DNA from: Cytobacillus kochii
Lineage (GTDB): Bacteria; Bacillota; Bacilli; Bacillales; Cytobacillaceae
Direction of reading: 5' to 3'
DNA: 64,000 nt
NCBI RefSeq assembly: GCF_020171845.1
Contig: NZ_JAIVAM010000003.1
Location: 186,001-250,000, forward strand
The position numbers and the translations under genes were made by a program. Below are positions 35,643 through 45,615 of the stretch, piece after piece. The notes beneath the pieces are model-generated. The model saw nothing but the letters and a program-made list of their open reading frames with translations, searched no databases and was not told the DNA's origin. Within the stretch, counting starts at the first letter, position 1; each line of letters opens with the position of its first letter.

Positions 35643-37910
35643 ATGGTGAAGCGTAGCAGAATTCTATCATTTTTTCTAATCATTATTTTATTTGCAAGTT
35701 TGATGGGATTCACTTCGAAAGATATTTTAGGAGATGTAAAGCTTGGTCTTGATTTGCAAGGTGGGTTTGAAGTGCTTTATGAGGTGTCGCCTGCAAAAGA
35801 AGGCCAAGAAATTGACCAAGCTGCAATGTCGGCAACAGCACAGTCCCTAGATCGCCGAATTAATGTCCTTGGTGTAAGTGAACCCAATATTCAAATTGAA
35901 GGGGACAACCGCATTAGGGTGCAACTGGCTGGAGTAACAGACCAAGAGCAAGCTAGGGAAATGCTTTCAACGGAGGCCAATCTAACGTTTAGAGACGTGG
36001 ATGATAATGTGTTGATGGATGGGAGTGACCTTGTTGAAGGAGGAGCATCACAAACATTCGATGAAAATGGTCGTCCGAGCGTGTCTATTAAGTTAAAGAG
36101 TGCGGATAAGTTTAGAGAAGTGACTCAAGAAATTGTAAACAAACCAGCAGGAGAGAATCTACTGGTCATTTGGTTAGATTTTGAAGAAGGAGATTCATTC
36201 GCCGAAGAAGCGACAAAAGAAGATCCTAAATACTTATCAGCCCCACAAGTGAGCCAAGTATTTAATCAAGATTCGGTTTCAATTGTAGGTAACTTTACTT
36301 TAGAAGAAGCAAAAACTTTATCTGATTTATTATCGGCAGGCTCATTACCAGTTAAGTTAGATGAAGTCTATTCTACTTCTGTTGGTGCACAATTTGGTGA
36401 GTCAGCATTAGATAAAACCATTATTGGCGGAATAATAGGTATTGCTGCGATTTTCATCTTTATGATTGCTTATTACCGACTTCCTGGAGTCATTGCAGTC
36501 ATCACTTTATCTGTTTACTTATATTTGACATTAGTCGTATTTAATATGATGAATGCGGTACTAACATTACCTGGTGTGGCGGCATTAATTCTTGGAGTGG
36601 GTATGGCAGTAGATGCTAATATTATTACCTATGAAAGAATAAAAGATGAAATAAGAGTGGGCCGTTCGATTAAAGCTGCATTTAAGGCAGGTAGTAAAAA
36701 CTCTTTATCAACTATTTTTGATGCCAATTTAACGACATTGTTAGCAGCTGGCGTATTGTTTATTTATGGGACAAGTTCTGTAAAAGGTTTTGCTACGACT
36801 TTAATTTTAAGTATTTTAATGAGTTTCATTACGGCAGTATACGGAGCAAGGTTACTCCTCTGGTTATGTGTAAATAGTAATCTGTTTAAAAACATGCCAG
36901 GCATGTTCGGAGTTCATAAGAAAGATATACACCAATTAAATGAAAACCTAGATACAGTAGATTTAACAACCAAATTTGACCGTTTTGACTTCGTTAAACA
37001 TCGGAAAAAATACTATAGTTTTTCTGGCTTGATGATCGTCCTAGGAATTATTGTGCTCTTTATCTTCGGCTTAAACTTGAGCATTGACTTTTCACAAGGA
37101 ACAAGAATTGAGCAAATGTCTAATGAGCCGTTAACGGAAGACGGTTATCAAGCATCTTTAGCAGAAATAGGTATAGAAACGGACGATATCGTTATTTCCG
37201 GTAATAATAATGAAATTGGTGTCGCTCGTATAAAAGACGAGGTATTCAATAAAGAACAAATTGCTGAATATCAATCACAACTAGAAGATGAATATGGAAG
37301 TATTCCTAACATTAGTACTGTTACCCCAACAGTAGGAAAAGAAATAGCGATGAATGCAATAAAAGCATTAGCCATAGCGGCCATAGGAATTATTCTGTAT
37401 GTCACCATCCGTTTCGAATGGAGAATGGCTTTAGCCGCAGTACTAGCTTTATTGCATGACGCCTTCTTTATTGTTGTTATATTTAGTGTGACAAGGTTAG
37501 AAGCGGATCTTACATTTATAGCGGCTGTCTTAACCATTGTTGGTTATTCAATCAATGATACAATCGTTACATTTGACCGCATACGTGAAAATATGGTTAG
37601 GAAGAAGAAAATTAAAACCTTTGAGGAGCTTGCGCAAATAGCTAATCAAAGTTTACGGCAAACGCTGGGTCGATCAATTAATACCATTATTACAGTTGTA
37701 CTAGCTGTACTCGGACTGTTGATATTTGGTAGTGAAGCGATACGTAACTTTAATATTGCTTTATTAATAGGGTTAATTGCTGGTACTTATTCATCTATCT
37801 TCCTTGCGACGCAAATGTGGCTATCATGGAAAGGTATGCAACTGAAAAAGCATGGCGTATTAATCACTTATAAAGAAAAGAAACAGAAAACAGACGAACC
37901 ACAAGTTTAA
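35643..37910 (+). CDS. secDF: Fused protein translocase subunit SecDF
   Basis: Proton-driven Sec accessory protein, SecD and SecF fused in one 755-residue chain as in Bacillus. Twelve membrane segments are expected, six per half. Conserved motifs: LGLDLQGGFEVLYEV (SecD start), GVGMAVDANIITYERIKDE (SecD TM4 Asp), FSQGTRIEQM and VGYSINDTIVTFDRIRENM (SecF). The ATG at 35643 follows GAGGAGG; the open frame begins at 35616 before that site. It works with YajC. Confidence 0.96.
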   Translation: MVKRSRILSFFLIIILFASLMGFTSKDILGDVKLGLDLQGGFEVLYEVSPAKEGQEIDQAAMSATAQSLDRRINVLGVSEPNIQIEGDNRIRVQLAGVTDQEQAREMLSTEANLTFRDVDDNVLMDGSDLVEGGASQTFDENGRPSVSIKLKSADKFREVTQEIVNKPAGENLLVIWLDFEEGDSFAEEATKEDPKYLSAPQVSQVFNQDSVSIVGNFTLEEAKTLSDLLSAGSLPVKLDEVYSTSVGAQFGESALDKTIIGGIIGIAAIFIFMIAYYRLPGVIAVITLSVYLYLTLVVFNMMNAVLTLPGVAALILGVGMAVDANIITYERIKDEIRVGRSIKAAFKAGSKNSLSTIFDANLTTLLAAGVLFIYGTSSVKGFATTLILSILMSFITAVYGARLLLWLCVNSNLFKNMPGMFGVHKKDIHQLNENLDTVDLTTKFDRFDFVKHRKKYYSFSGLMIVLGIIVLFIFGLNLSIDFSQGTRIEQMSNEPLTEDGYQASLAEIGIETDDIVISGNNNEIGVARIKDEVFNKEQIAEYQSQLEDEYGSIPNISTVTPTVGKEIAMNAIKALAIAAIGIILYVTIRFEWRMALAAVLALLHDAFFIVVIFSVTRLEADLTFIAAVLTIVGYSINDTIVTFDRIRENMVRKKKIKTFEELAQIANQSLRQTLGRSINTIITVVLAVLGLLIFGSEAIRNFNIALLIGLIAGTYSSIFLATQMWLSWKGMQLKKHGVLITYKEKKQKTDEPQV

Positions 37911-37921
37911 AAGAAGATATC

Positions 37922-37955
37922 AAGCATCTGCATAAAATGGCAGATGCTTTTTTTT
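37922..37955 (+). terminator. Terminator after secDF
   Basis: AAGCATCTGC (37922-37931) pairs with its complement at 37940-37949, followed by eight Ts. Confidence 0.9.
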
Positions 37956-38182
37956 GCTTTCATAACATAGATGTCACTATATTCTTTACTAAATCGCAAG
38001 TATGGGTTTAGCGAGTTATCAAAGATGATATCGCTAGGTCTCTATTATTTGGACCCTTTTTTATCCCCACTCTATTTAGAATCAGTAATTAGTTAAAGTA
38101 GGAAGCCCGCTCTAGTTATGGTTATGATTTTGATCGTTATGGAAATAATAGGTAGATGAATGATCAAGAGGGGGATTTATAA

Positions 38183-39082
38183 ATGCTTGTTGAGAAAGAA
38201 GTGAGGTTTAAACGGGCCGAGAATGCAGCAATTTTAGGAATGGGGGCAAATATTGCCCTAGCTATTTTCAAATGGGTAATTGGTGTTCATTCTGGTAGTA
38301 AAGCTTTAATAGCGGATGCCATCCATTCAGCTTCTGATGTAGCAGGTTCACTCGCTGTTTATATCGGCTTAATCGCAGCTAAAAGACCTCCAGATGAGGA
38401 CCATCCATATGGACACGGTAAAGCTGAATTAATCGCTGCAATTATTGTTGCTGTATTTCTATTCTTTGTTGGTATTGAGATTTTCATATCATCATTTCAA
38501 TCATTATTTCAACCTGTTGAAGCTCCGAAGGTATACGCGATTATTGCTGTGATTGTTTCCATTATAGTAAAAGAGGGAATGTTTAGATATAAGTTTAAAC
38601 TGGGAAAAGAGTTAAATAGTGATGCACTTATTGTAAATGCCTATGAACACCGCTCAGATGTCTATTCCTCATTAGCTGCATTAATTGGTATAGGTAGTGC
38701 GGTAATTGGAGGAAAATTAGGGCTCAATTGGCTAGAATATGCGGATCCTGTCATTGGTTTAGTAGTAGCATTTATGATTCTCCATATGGCTTTTCAACTA
38801 GGGAAGGAAGCCATTCATAATACAATGGACCATGTGTTAAGCCCTGAGGCATCAAGTTATCTATTTTCTGCTGTAGATAAAGTAGAAGGAATTAAACGAA
38901 TAGAAGAGTTGCATGCAAGAGAGCATGGGCATTACTTAATTATTGATTTAAAGATAGCCGTAGACCCATCTCTCACTGTTGAAGACGGTCATCTCATTGT
39001 AAAAAATGCAAAAGAAAAACTAATGGCTTTTCATCAAGTGCAAAACGTTTTTATTCAAATGATTCCTTATGATCATACATAG
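38183..39082 (+). CDS. Cation diffusion facilitator family transporter
   Basis: Divalent metal/proton antiporter of 299 residues. Metal-site residues are visible in LIADAIHSASDVAGS (D-x3-H-x3-D, TM2) and NAYEHRSDVYSSLAA (H-x2-D, TM5), and DEDHPYGHGKAE is the conserved loop. A cytoplasmic C-terminal domain (about 210-299) ends in a His-containing region. The nearest B. subtilis relatives are the manganese exporters MneP and MneS, but the D/H pattern alone does not settle the metal. AGAGGGGG precedes the ATG. It may be co-transcribed with the next gene. Confidence 0.88.
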   Translation: MLVEKEVRFKRAENAAILGMGANIALAIFKWVIGVHSGSKALIADAIHSASDVAGSLAVYIGLIAAKRPPDEDHPYGHGKAELIAAIIVAVFLFFVGIEIFISSFQSLFQPVEAPKVYAIIAVIVSIIVKEGMFRYKFKLGKELNSDALIVNAYEHRSDVYSSLAALIGIGSAVIGGKLGLNWLEYADPVIGLVVAFMILHMAFQLGKEAIHNTMDHVLSPEASSYLFSAVDKVEGIKRIEELHAREHGHYLIIDLKIAVDPSLTVEDGHLIVKNAKEKLMAFHQVQNVFIQMIPYDHT

Positions 39083-39093
39083 GAGGGGAATAA

Positions 39094-39432
39094 ATGAAAA
39101 ATCAATGGATTATATTACTCAGTATTGTTTTTACATTAATTGTCGCTATTTTTGCTGTTATTAACGTCGATCCAGTTACGGTTAATTATCTATTTGGCGA
39201 AAGTAGTTGGCCGCTGATTCTCGTTATTTTAAGTTCTGTATTAATGGGAGGGCTAATTGTTAGTTCAGTCGGTTTAATAAAAATTTTTAATTTACAAAGA
39301 GAAGTCAAATCGTTGAAAAAACAGTTAGTAGCGCTTAAAGGAAATGAGGGACAAAAAGAAGCAGATAAAACGCATCAAGTGAAAAGTGAATATCATGATG
39401 CTAAACAATTAAAGGTAAGCAACAAAGAATAA
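39094..39432 (+). CDS. LapA-domain (DUF1049) membrane protein
   Basis: A 112-residue protein with two membrane helices (IILLSIVFTLIVAIFAVINVDPVTVNYLF and LILVILSSVLMGGLIVSSVGLI) and a C-terminal coiled coil (LQREVKSLKKQLVALKG). This is the LapA/DUF1049 family; in E. coli it takes part in envelope assembly, in Bacillus (YrvD) its role is unknown. AGGAGGGGAATAA precedes the start. Confidence 0.82.
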   Translation: MKNQWIILLSIVFTLIVAIFAVINVDPVTVNYLFGESSWPLILVILSSVLMGGLIVSSVGLIKIFNLQREVKSLKKQLVALKGNEGQKEADKTHQVKSEYHDAKQLKVSNKE

Positions 39433-39461
39433 TTGAAACGAATACGACGCTCTAGTATAAT
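39433..39461 (+). promoter_or_regulatory. Probable sigma-A promoter of recJ
   Basis: TTGAAA (39433-39438), 17 bases, TATAAT (39456-39461), beginning right after the preceding stop codon. Confidence 0.75.
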
Positions 39462-39483
39462 GTAAAAGTTGAGGGGTGAACGT

Positions 39484-41823
39484 ATGTTACATTCTAAAAC
39501 GCGTTGGAATGTTCGTCAATCAGATGAAGCCTCTGTAGAGGAACTCATAAACGGATTAAATATTTCATCTGCGTTGGCTACATTACTTGTTAATCGCGGC
39601 TTTAATACCGTCGAATCAGCACGGTATTTTTTATTTGATGAAAAAAAAGAATTTCACGATCCTTTCTTATTAAAAGATATGGATTTGGCTGTTTCGCGTA
39701 TACAACGAGCGATTAAAAATAACGAATCGATTATGATTTTTGGTGACTATGATGCCGATGGTGTTACGAGTACGACTGTCATGATGAGAACATTAACATC
39801 ACTAGGAGCAGATGTGCAATTTTACATACCTAACCGGTTTACGGAAGGTTATGGGCCAAATGTTCCGGCATTTCAATATGCTAGTGATATCGGTGTTTCG
39901 TTAATTATTACTGTTGATACAGGAATTGCTGCTATCGAACCTGCGCAAGCGGCTAAAGAAATGGGAATCGATTTAATTATTACGGATCATCATGAACCAG
40001 GCCCTATCTTACCAGAGTGTCTGGCAATCATTCATCCGAAACTTCCTGACAGTCGTTATCCTTTCAAAGAACTTGCTGGAGTTGGTGTAGCATTTAAGCT
40101 TGCTCATGCTCTATTAGGTAATGTGCCAAATGATTTATTAGAGTTTGTTGCAATTGGTACAGTGGCAGACCTTGTTTCATTGACGGATGAAAATCGCTTA
40201 ATTGTGAAGAAAGGTCTTAAAAAGCTGCAATCAACACAAAATCTTGGTATCCGATCATTAATATCGTTAGCTAATGTCAAATTAGCAGAGATGACAGAAG
40301 AGACAATCGGCTTTACGATTGCACCAAGATTAAATGCTGTAGGTAGATTAGATTCTGCGGACCCTGCAGTAGAATTGTTATTAACTGAAGATGCGCTTGA
40401 GGCTGAAGCGTTAGCTGAAGAAATCGACCAAATGAATAAAGAGCGACAATCAATCGTTCATACGATGGCTGAAGAAGCGATTCAACAAGTTGAGGCGGAA
40501 TATCCAATTGAGGACAATCAGGTCATCGTAGTAGGTAAAGAAGGTTGGAACCCTGGGGTTGTTGGAATTGTGGCTTCAAGGCTAGTAGAGAAATACTATC
40601 GTCCTGTTATATGTCTAAGTTTCGATTCACAACAAGGAATAGCTAAAGGATCTGCGAGGAGTATAACTGGCTTTGATCTGTTTCATAATCTTTCGCAATC
40701 TCGAGATATCCTTCCTCATTTTGGTGGTCACCCAATGGCTGCAGGAATGACCTTGAAACTTGATGATGTTGATATACTTCGTCAAAGGCTTATCCAGCTT
40801 GCAAAGGAACAGTTAAACGAAGATGACTTTATACCGATTACTGATTTAGATGCTGAATTAAGGGTAGCTGATGTTAATTTAGAAATGATCGCTGAAATAC
40901 AACAATTGGCACCATTTGGTATTGATAATCCTAAGCCGAAAGTAATGTTAAAAGAGGCGAATGTCAGTCTGTTAAAGAGAATTGGGACAAATAAAACACA
41001 TCTGAAGATCACATTAGAAGATAATGATGTGACATTGGATGGAATTGGATTTGGATTTGGAGAATACGCAGAACAAATTTCTATGGATGCTAGTCTTGCT
41101 ATTGTAGGGGAACTTTCTATTAACGAATGGAATAATATAAAGAAGCCACAAGTCTTTATCCAAGATATACGTATACAAGAATGGCAATTATTTGATATTA
41201 GAGGCGCCAAACGTTTAGACACAATTGTCACACATGTCCATCATCAAACCTCTGAATGGATCGTATTTAATAAGGAAAATTATGATAAATTTTTACCTTA
41301 TAATCCCAATGTATCATTGATTCTGTCTGATGAAGAGGCAGAAAATATTATATTAGATGGTAAGCATGTGGTTTTTTGTGATTTACCACCACAAAAGGAA
41401 AGAATAGAGGCTATTTTGCGTGGGAAAAGTCCAGAAAGAATTTATTGTCATTTCTATCAAACAAATGATATATTCTCTATGGCGACTCCAAACCGTGACC
41501 ATTTTAAATGGTATTATGCGCTCATTGCTAAGAGAGGGCCTTTTAACCTTGAAGAAAGAAAAGCAGAGGTAGCTAAATTTAAAGGCTGGCAAGTTTCTTA
41601 TATTGATTTTATGACTGAAGTGTTTTTTGAACTAGAATTTGTTAAAATAGATAATGGGATGATTTCTCTTAGTGATGCAAAACAAAAGAGAGATTTATCG
41701 GAATCACAGGCTTTTTGCATAAAGCAACAACAAGTAAAGTTAGAAAATGAATTGCTTTATTCAAAAGCAGGTCAATTAAAGGATTGGTTTGATGGGCTGC
41801 TTCAGAATGCCTATGTGAATTGA
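39484..41823 (+). CDS. recJ: Single-stranded-DNA-specific exonuclease RecJ
   Basis: 5'-3' exonuclease on single-stranded DNA in recombination and mismatch repair. Among 779 residues the DHH-family motifs FGDYDADGVTST (D88, D90, D92), TVDTG and ITDHHEPG (DHH at 168-170) and the DHHA1 motif FGGHPMAAGM are present. A C-terminal extension of about 200 residues is typical of Firmicute RecJ. The ATG at 39484 follows GAGGGGTGA. Confidence 0.96.
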   Translation: MLHSKTRWNVRQSDEASVEELINGLNISSALATLLVNRGFNTVESARYFLFDEKKEFHDPFLLKDMDLAVSRIQRAIKNNESIMIFGDYDADGVTSTTVMMRTLTSLGADVQFYIPNRFTEGYGPNVPAFQYASDIGVSLIITVDTGIAAIEPAQAAKEMGIDLIITDHHEPGPILPECLAIIHPKLPDSRYPFKELAGVGVAFKLAHALLGNVPNDLLEFVAIGTVADLVSLTDENRLIVKKGLKKLQSTQNLGIRSLISLANVKLAEMTEETIGFTIAPRLNAVGRLDSADPAVELLLTEDALEAEALAEEIDQMNKERQSIVHTMAEEAIQQVEAEYPIEDNQVIVVGKEGWNPGVVGIVASRLVEKYYRPVICLSFDSQQGIAKGSARSITGFDLFHNLSQSRDILPHFGGHPMAAGMTLKLDDVDILRQRLIQLAKEQLNEDDFIPITDLDAELRVADVNLEMIAEIQQLAPFGIDNPKPKVMLKEANVSLLKRIGTNKTHLKITLEDNDVTLDGIGFGFGEYAEQISMDASLAIVGELSINEWNNIKKPQVFIQDIRIQEWQLFDIRGAKRLDTIVTHVHHQTSEWIVFNKENYDKFLPYNPNVSLILSDEEAENIILDGKHVVFCDLPPQKERIEAILRGKSPERIYCHFYQTNDIFSMATPNRDHFKWYYALIAKRGPFNLEERKAEVAKFKGWQVSYIDFMTEVFFELEFVKIDNGMISLSDAKQKRDLSESQAFCIKQQQVKLENELLYSKAGQLKDWFDGLLQNAYVN

Positions 41824-41841
41824 GGAGGCAAAGGAAAGAAG

Positions 41842-42354
41842 ATGGATTTAAAACAATATATTACTATAGTAGAGGATTGGCCAAAACCAGGTATCACATT
41901 TAAAGATATTACTACATTAATGGATAATGGTGATGCTTATAGATATGCAACAGACCAAATTGTTACTTATGCGAAAGAAAAACAGATTGATCTTGTGGTT
42001 GGACCAGAAGCGCGTGGATTTATTATTGGATGTCCAGTAGCTTATTCTTTAGGAGTAGGATTTGCACCTGTTCGTAAAGAAGGTAAACTACCTAGAGAAA
42101 CGGTAAAAGTAGATTATGGTCTGGAATATGGTAAAGATGTCTTAACTATCCATAAAGATGCGATTAAGCCTGGTCAACGCGTATTAATCACGGACGATCT
42201 TCTAGCTACAGGTGGAACCATTGAGGCAACAATAAAATTAGTAGAAGAACTAGGTGGAGTTGTTGCAGGTATTGCTTTCTTAATCGAGTTAAGCTATTTA
42301 GATGGAAAAGAGAAATTAAAGGATTATGATGTTTTAACTTTAATGACTTATTAA
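41842..42354 (+). CDS. apt: Adenine phosphoribosyltransferase
   Basis: Salvages adenine to AMP with PRPP. The 170-residue product contains [57 protein letters not shown] and the PRPP loop [20 protein letters not shown] lies a little far upstream, with AAAGGAAAG closer. It follows recJ by 18 bases, before relA, the conserved order in Bacillus. Confidence 0.97.
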   Translation: MDLKQYITIVEDWPKPGITFKDITTLMDNGDAYRYATDQIVTYAKEKQIDLVVGPEARGFIIGCPVAYSLGVGFAPVRKEGKLPRETVKVDYGLEYGKDVLTIHKDAIKPGQRVLITDDLLATGGTIEATIKLVEELGGVVAGIAFLIELSYLDGKEKLKDYDVLTLMTY

Positions 42355-42361
42355 TAGTTCT

Positions 42362-42390
42362 AGAGAGCACTATATGTGTTCTCTTTTTTT
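42362..42390 (+). terminator. Terminator after apt
   Basis: AGAGAGCAC (42362-42370) pairs with GTGTTCTCT (42376-42384; one G-U), followed by a T-run. Confidence 0.85.
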
Positions 42391-42489
42391 ATTAATAGTT
42401 CTTTTTAGGATAATTAAGGATTAATTGGAATTAATTATTAGTAATTTCGACAAATTCTACGTTTTTTTGTAAAAATAAAACGCTAGCTC

Positions 42490-42518
42490 TTTACATCTAT
42501 GTTATTTTTTTCGATAAT
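42490..42518 (+). promoter_or_regulatory. Probable sigma-A promoter of relA
   Basis: TTTACA (42490-42495), 17 bases, GATAAT (42513-42518). The leader to relA is about 105 bases and very AT-rich. An exact TTCGACA (Spo0A-box-like) lies at 42446-42452, upstream of the promoter; it may be chance. Confidence 0.6.
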
Positions 42519-42627
42519 AGTAACAATCGTTTCTTTTTTCTTAATGATATCTATTTATTTTTTATAAGGAAAAGAAGATATTACATGGTTAGGGTTATTA
42601 AAAATAATTTGGGATAAAGGTGATTCC

Positions 42628-44823
42628 ATGGCGAACGATCAGGTGTTGACCGCCGAACAAGTCATCGATAGGACAAGAGAATATTTAAATGAAGAGCATG
42701 CCCAGTTCGTCAAAAGAGCTTACGAATTCGCTAAGTCTGCTCATAGTGAACAATACCGTAAATCAGGTGAACCGTACATTATTCACCCTATTCAGGTAGC
42801 GGGAATATTAGCGGATCTGGAAATGGACCCAGCTACAGTAGCAGCTGGTTTTCTTCATGATGTTGTTGAGGATACTGAATCCACTTTAGATGATATCGCA
42901 GAACATTTTAGTGAAGAAGTAGCTATGCTTGTAGATGGTGTAACAAAGCTGGGAAAGATTAAATATAAATCAAAAGAAGAACAGCAAGCTGAAAATCATC
43001 GTAAAATGTTTGTTGCCATGGCACAAGATATTAGAGTGATTTTAATTAAGCTTGCAGATAGACTTCATAATATGCGGACGTTAAAACACTTACCTGCTGA
43101 GAAGCAAAGAAGAATCTCGAATGAAACTTTAGAGATTTTTGCTCCGCTTGCTCATAGACTAGGAATTTCTAAAATTAAGTGGGAATTAGAAGATACAGCT
43201 TTAAGATACTTGAATCCGCAGCAATATTATCGAATTGTTAACTTGATGAAGAAGAAGAGAGCAGAGAGAGAACAATATTTAGTAGATGTTATTGCGATGA
43301 TGAGGGATCGTCTGGACGACGTAACGATTGAACCTGAGATTTCTGGTAGAGCTAAACATATTTATAGCATCTATCGAAAAATGGCTCTACAAAACAAACA
43401 ATTCAATGAAATTTATGATCTACTAGCCGTAAGGATTGTGGTAAATAGCATAAAGGATTGTTATGCTGTTCTCGGTATTATCCACACGCATTGGAAACCA
43501 ATGCCAGGCAGATTTAAAGATTATATTGCGATGCCTAAGCAAAATATGTATCAATCATTGCATACAACAGTTATTGGTCCTAAAGGAGATCCATTAGAGG
43601 TGCAAATACGTACCTTTGATATGCATAGGATATCTGAATTTGGTATCGCTGCTCATTGGGCTTATAAAGAAGGAACAAAGGTCGATGAAAATTCTTCATT
43701 TGAAGATAAATTAAAATGGTTTAGAGAGATATTGGATTTCCAAGATGATTCGGTTGGTGCCGAGGAGTTTATGGAATCGCTTAAGATGGACCTGTTTTCT
43801 GATATGGTCTATGTTTTTACGCCTAAAGGAGATGTCATTGAACTACCATCAGGCTCTGTACCAATAGATTTTGCTTATAGAATTCATTCAGAAATAGGTA
43901 ATAAAACGATTGGTGCGAAAGTAAACGGTAAAATGGTAACACTTGATTATAAGTTGCAAACAGGGGATATTGTTGAGATATTAACTTCTAAGCATTCTTA
44001 TGGTCCAAGTCAAGACTGGCTTAAATTAGCTCAATCCTCACAAGCAAAAAATAAGATTAGACAATTCTTCAAAAAGCAAAGAAAAGAAGAAAATGTTGAA
44101 AAAGGGCGCGAATTAATCGAAAAAGAGATTCGTAATATGGATTTTGAAGTAAAAGAGATTATGACCGCAGAAAATCTAAATCGTGTATCGGAAAAATATA
44201 ATTTCCCATCTGAAGAAGATTTGTACGCTTCTGTTGGATACAATGGCATTACGGCATTACAGGTAGCCAATCGCCTAACTGAAAAGTTAAGAAAGCAAAG
44301 AGACCTCGAAGGTAAAAAAGATATTTCCAATGCTGTGAGCGAATTGAAGCAGCTTCCTCAAGCGAAAAAACGTGAATCAGGTGTACGCGTATCAGGAATT
44401 GATAACTTACTTATTCGTTTATCGCGTTGTTGTAATCCGGTACCAGGTGATGAAATTGTCGGATTTATTACGAAGGGTAGAGGTGTCTCTGTCCATCGTG
44501 CCGACTGTACGAATATTAATACAGATGATGCGAAAGCAAGACTTATACCTGTTGAGTGGGAGACCGCTTTAAATGATCAGAAAGAGTATAATGTAGAAAT
44601 AGAAATTACTGGCTATGATCGACGTGGATTATTGAATGAAGTGCTTCAGGCAGTAAATGAAGCGAAAACAAATATATCTGCAGTAACGGGTCGTTCGGAC
44701 AAGAATAAAGCCGCTTCAATCAATATGTCGATTTCTATTCATAATGTAAACCATCTGCAAAAAGTGGTAGAGCGTATTAAGCAGATACCCGATGTATATG
44801 CGGTTCGTCGAATTATGAATTAA
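42628..44823 (+). CDS. relA: Bifunctional (p)ppGpp synthetase/hydrolase Rel
   Basis: Makes and degrades (p)ppGpp in the stringent response. The 731-residue, long-form Rel contains an HD hydrolase domain (HD at residues 77-78 in [10 protein letters not shown]), the synthetase domain ([23 protein letters not shown]), TGS domain ([31 protein letters not shown]), a zinc-finger-like [17 protein letters not shown] region and a C-terminal ACT domain (about 656-731). Both catalytic halves look intact. ATG at 42628 with AAAGGTGA. Confidence 0.97.
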   Translation: MANDQVLTAEQVIDRTREYLNEEHAQFVKRAYEFAKSAHSEQYRKSGEPYIIHPIQVAGILADLEMDPATVAAGFLHDVVEDTESTLDDIAEHFSEEVAMLVDGVTKLGKIKYKSKEEQQAENHRKMFVAMAQDIRVILIKLADRLHNMRTLKHLPAEKQRRISNETLEIFAPLAHRLGISKIKWELEDTALRYLNPQQYYRIVNLMKKKRAEREQYLVDVIAMMRDRLDDVTIEPEISGRAKHIYSIYRKMALQNKQFNEIYDLLAVRIVVNSIKDCYAVLGIIHTHWKPMPGRFKDYIAMPKQNMYQSLHTTVIGPKGDPLEVQIRTFDMHRISEFGIAAHWAYKEGTKVDENSSFEDKLKWFREILDFQDDSVGAEEFMESLKMDLFSDMVYVFTPKGDVIELPSGSVPIDFAYRIHSEIGNKTIGAKVNGKMVTLDYKLQTGDIVEILTSKHSYGPSQDWLKLAQSSQAKNKIRQFFKKQRKEENVEKGRELIEKEIRNMDFEVKEIMTAENLNRVSEKYNFPSEEDLYASVGYNGITALQVANRLTEKLRKQRDLEGKKDISNAVSELKQLPQAKKRESGVRVSGIDNLLIRLSRCCNPVPGDEIVGFITKGRGVSVHRADCTNINTDDAKARLIPVEWETALNDQKEYNVEIEITGYDRRGLLNEVLQAVNEAKTNISAVTGRSDKNKAASINMSISIHNVNHLQKVVERIKQIPDVYAVRRIMN

Positions 44824-44840
44824 AAGGAGTGGCTAGAGTT

Positions 44841-45281
44841 TTGAAAATTGTTGTTCAGAGAAGTAAAGCAGCCAAAGTGACTGTTGGTGAAAAAATAACC
44901 GGTAGCATTACGCATGGCTTTGTTTTGCTTGTTGGAATTACGCATGAGGATGCGTTTGAAGATGCTGCTTATTTAGCTGATAAAATCGTTCATCTTCGTG
45001 TGTTCGATGATGAAGAAGGTAAAATGAATAGGTCATTACTTGATATACAAGGTGAAATTCTTTCTGTATCTCAATTCACCCTATATGGGGACTGCCGTAA
45101 AGGGAGACGCCCTAACTTCATGAATGCTGCGCGCCCTGAGAAAGCGTTAGATATCTATCTTCGCTTTAATGAAATGCTTAAGGAAAAAGGTGTCCACGTA
45201 GAAAAAGGTGAATTTGGTGCGATGATGAATGTATCCCTCACCAATGATGGTCCCGTTACACTCATTTTAGAAAGTAAATAA
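44841..45281 (+). CDS. dtd: D-aminoacyl-tRNA deacylase
   Basis: Removes D-amino acids mischarged on tRNAs. The 146-residue product has the family motifs [20 protein letters not shown] and [19 protein letters not shown] (the trans and cis Gly/Pro motif region). The start is placed at the TTG at 44841, giving the family N-terminus [14 protein letters not shown]; the GTG at 44829 falls inside the AAAGGAGTGG ribosome binding site. Probably co-transcribed with relA. Confidence 0.93.
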   Translation: MKIVVQRSKAAKVTVGEKITGSITHGFVLLVGITHEDAFEDAAYLADKIVHLRVFDDEEGKMNRSLLDIQGEILSVSQFTLYGDCRKGRRPNFMNAARPEKALDIYLRFNEMLKEKGVHVEKGEFGAMMNVSLTNDGPVTLILESK

Positions 45282-45292
45282 AAAATAAGATC

Positions 45293-45340
45293 CAACCTGA
45301 ACAAATCTTGATTGAAGGCGATTTGTTCAGGTTGTTTTTT
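45293..45340 (+). terminator. Terminator after dtd
   Basis: Perfect 15-bp stem (45293-45307 with 45320-45334) followed by six Ts. Confidence 0.93.
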
Positions 45341-45393
45341 GTTCTAATAATTGGGCGTTGTTTATGAGAGTAGAATGTGTGTGCTCTTACATA

Positions 45394-45496
45394 TCGCAAA
45401 AGATAGCATAGGAAAAAGGTTAAGCTCGTGCATCTAGAGTGGAATCGTCAAAGATAGCGTAGGAAAATGAATTAGCTCGTACATTTAGAGTGACAA
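45394..45496. repeat. Two imperfect 51-base direct repeats between dtd and the amidase gene
   Basis: Two units start at 45394 (TCGCAAAAGATAGCATAGGA) and 45445 (TCGTCAAAGATAGCGTAGGA). Each continues with a TAGCTCGT/AAGCTCGT block, then a CAT(C/T)TAGAGTG block. A degenerate third copy (ATCAAACATAGACGAGC) follows. No open frame. The unit length equals that of the large array at 51697, but the sequences are different. Confidence 0.7.
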
Positions 45497-45578
45497 CATC
45501 AAACATAGACGAGCAAAACTACATTTTTTTATTAGGCTAAGTAACCCTTAATTTATACTAGTTCAAAAAATATAAATA

Positions 45579-45608
45579 ACACCTGCCTAAAAGTAAAAAG
45601 GCAGGTGT
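45579..45608 (-). terminator. Terminator of the amidase gene
   Basis: ACACCTGCCT (45579-45588) pairs with AGGCAGGTGT (45599-45608). On the minus strand it is followed by TATTTATATTTTTT. Confidence 0.75.
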
Positions 45609-45615
45609 GAGATTA

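Noticed and set aside
42446-42452. Exact TTCGACA (Spo0A box) upstream of relA
   Set aside because: A seven-base match in an AT-rich gap is expected by chance and lies upstream of the likely promoter; kept only as a remark.
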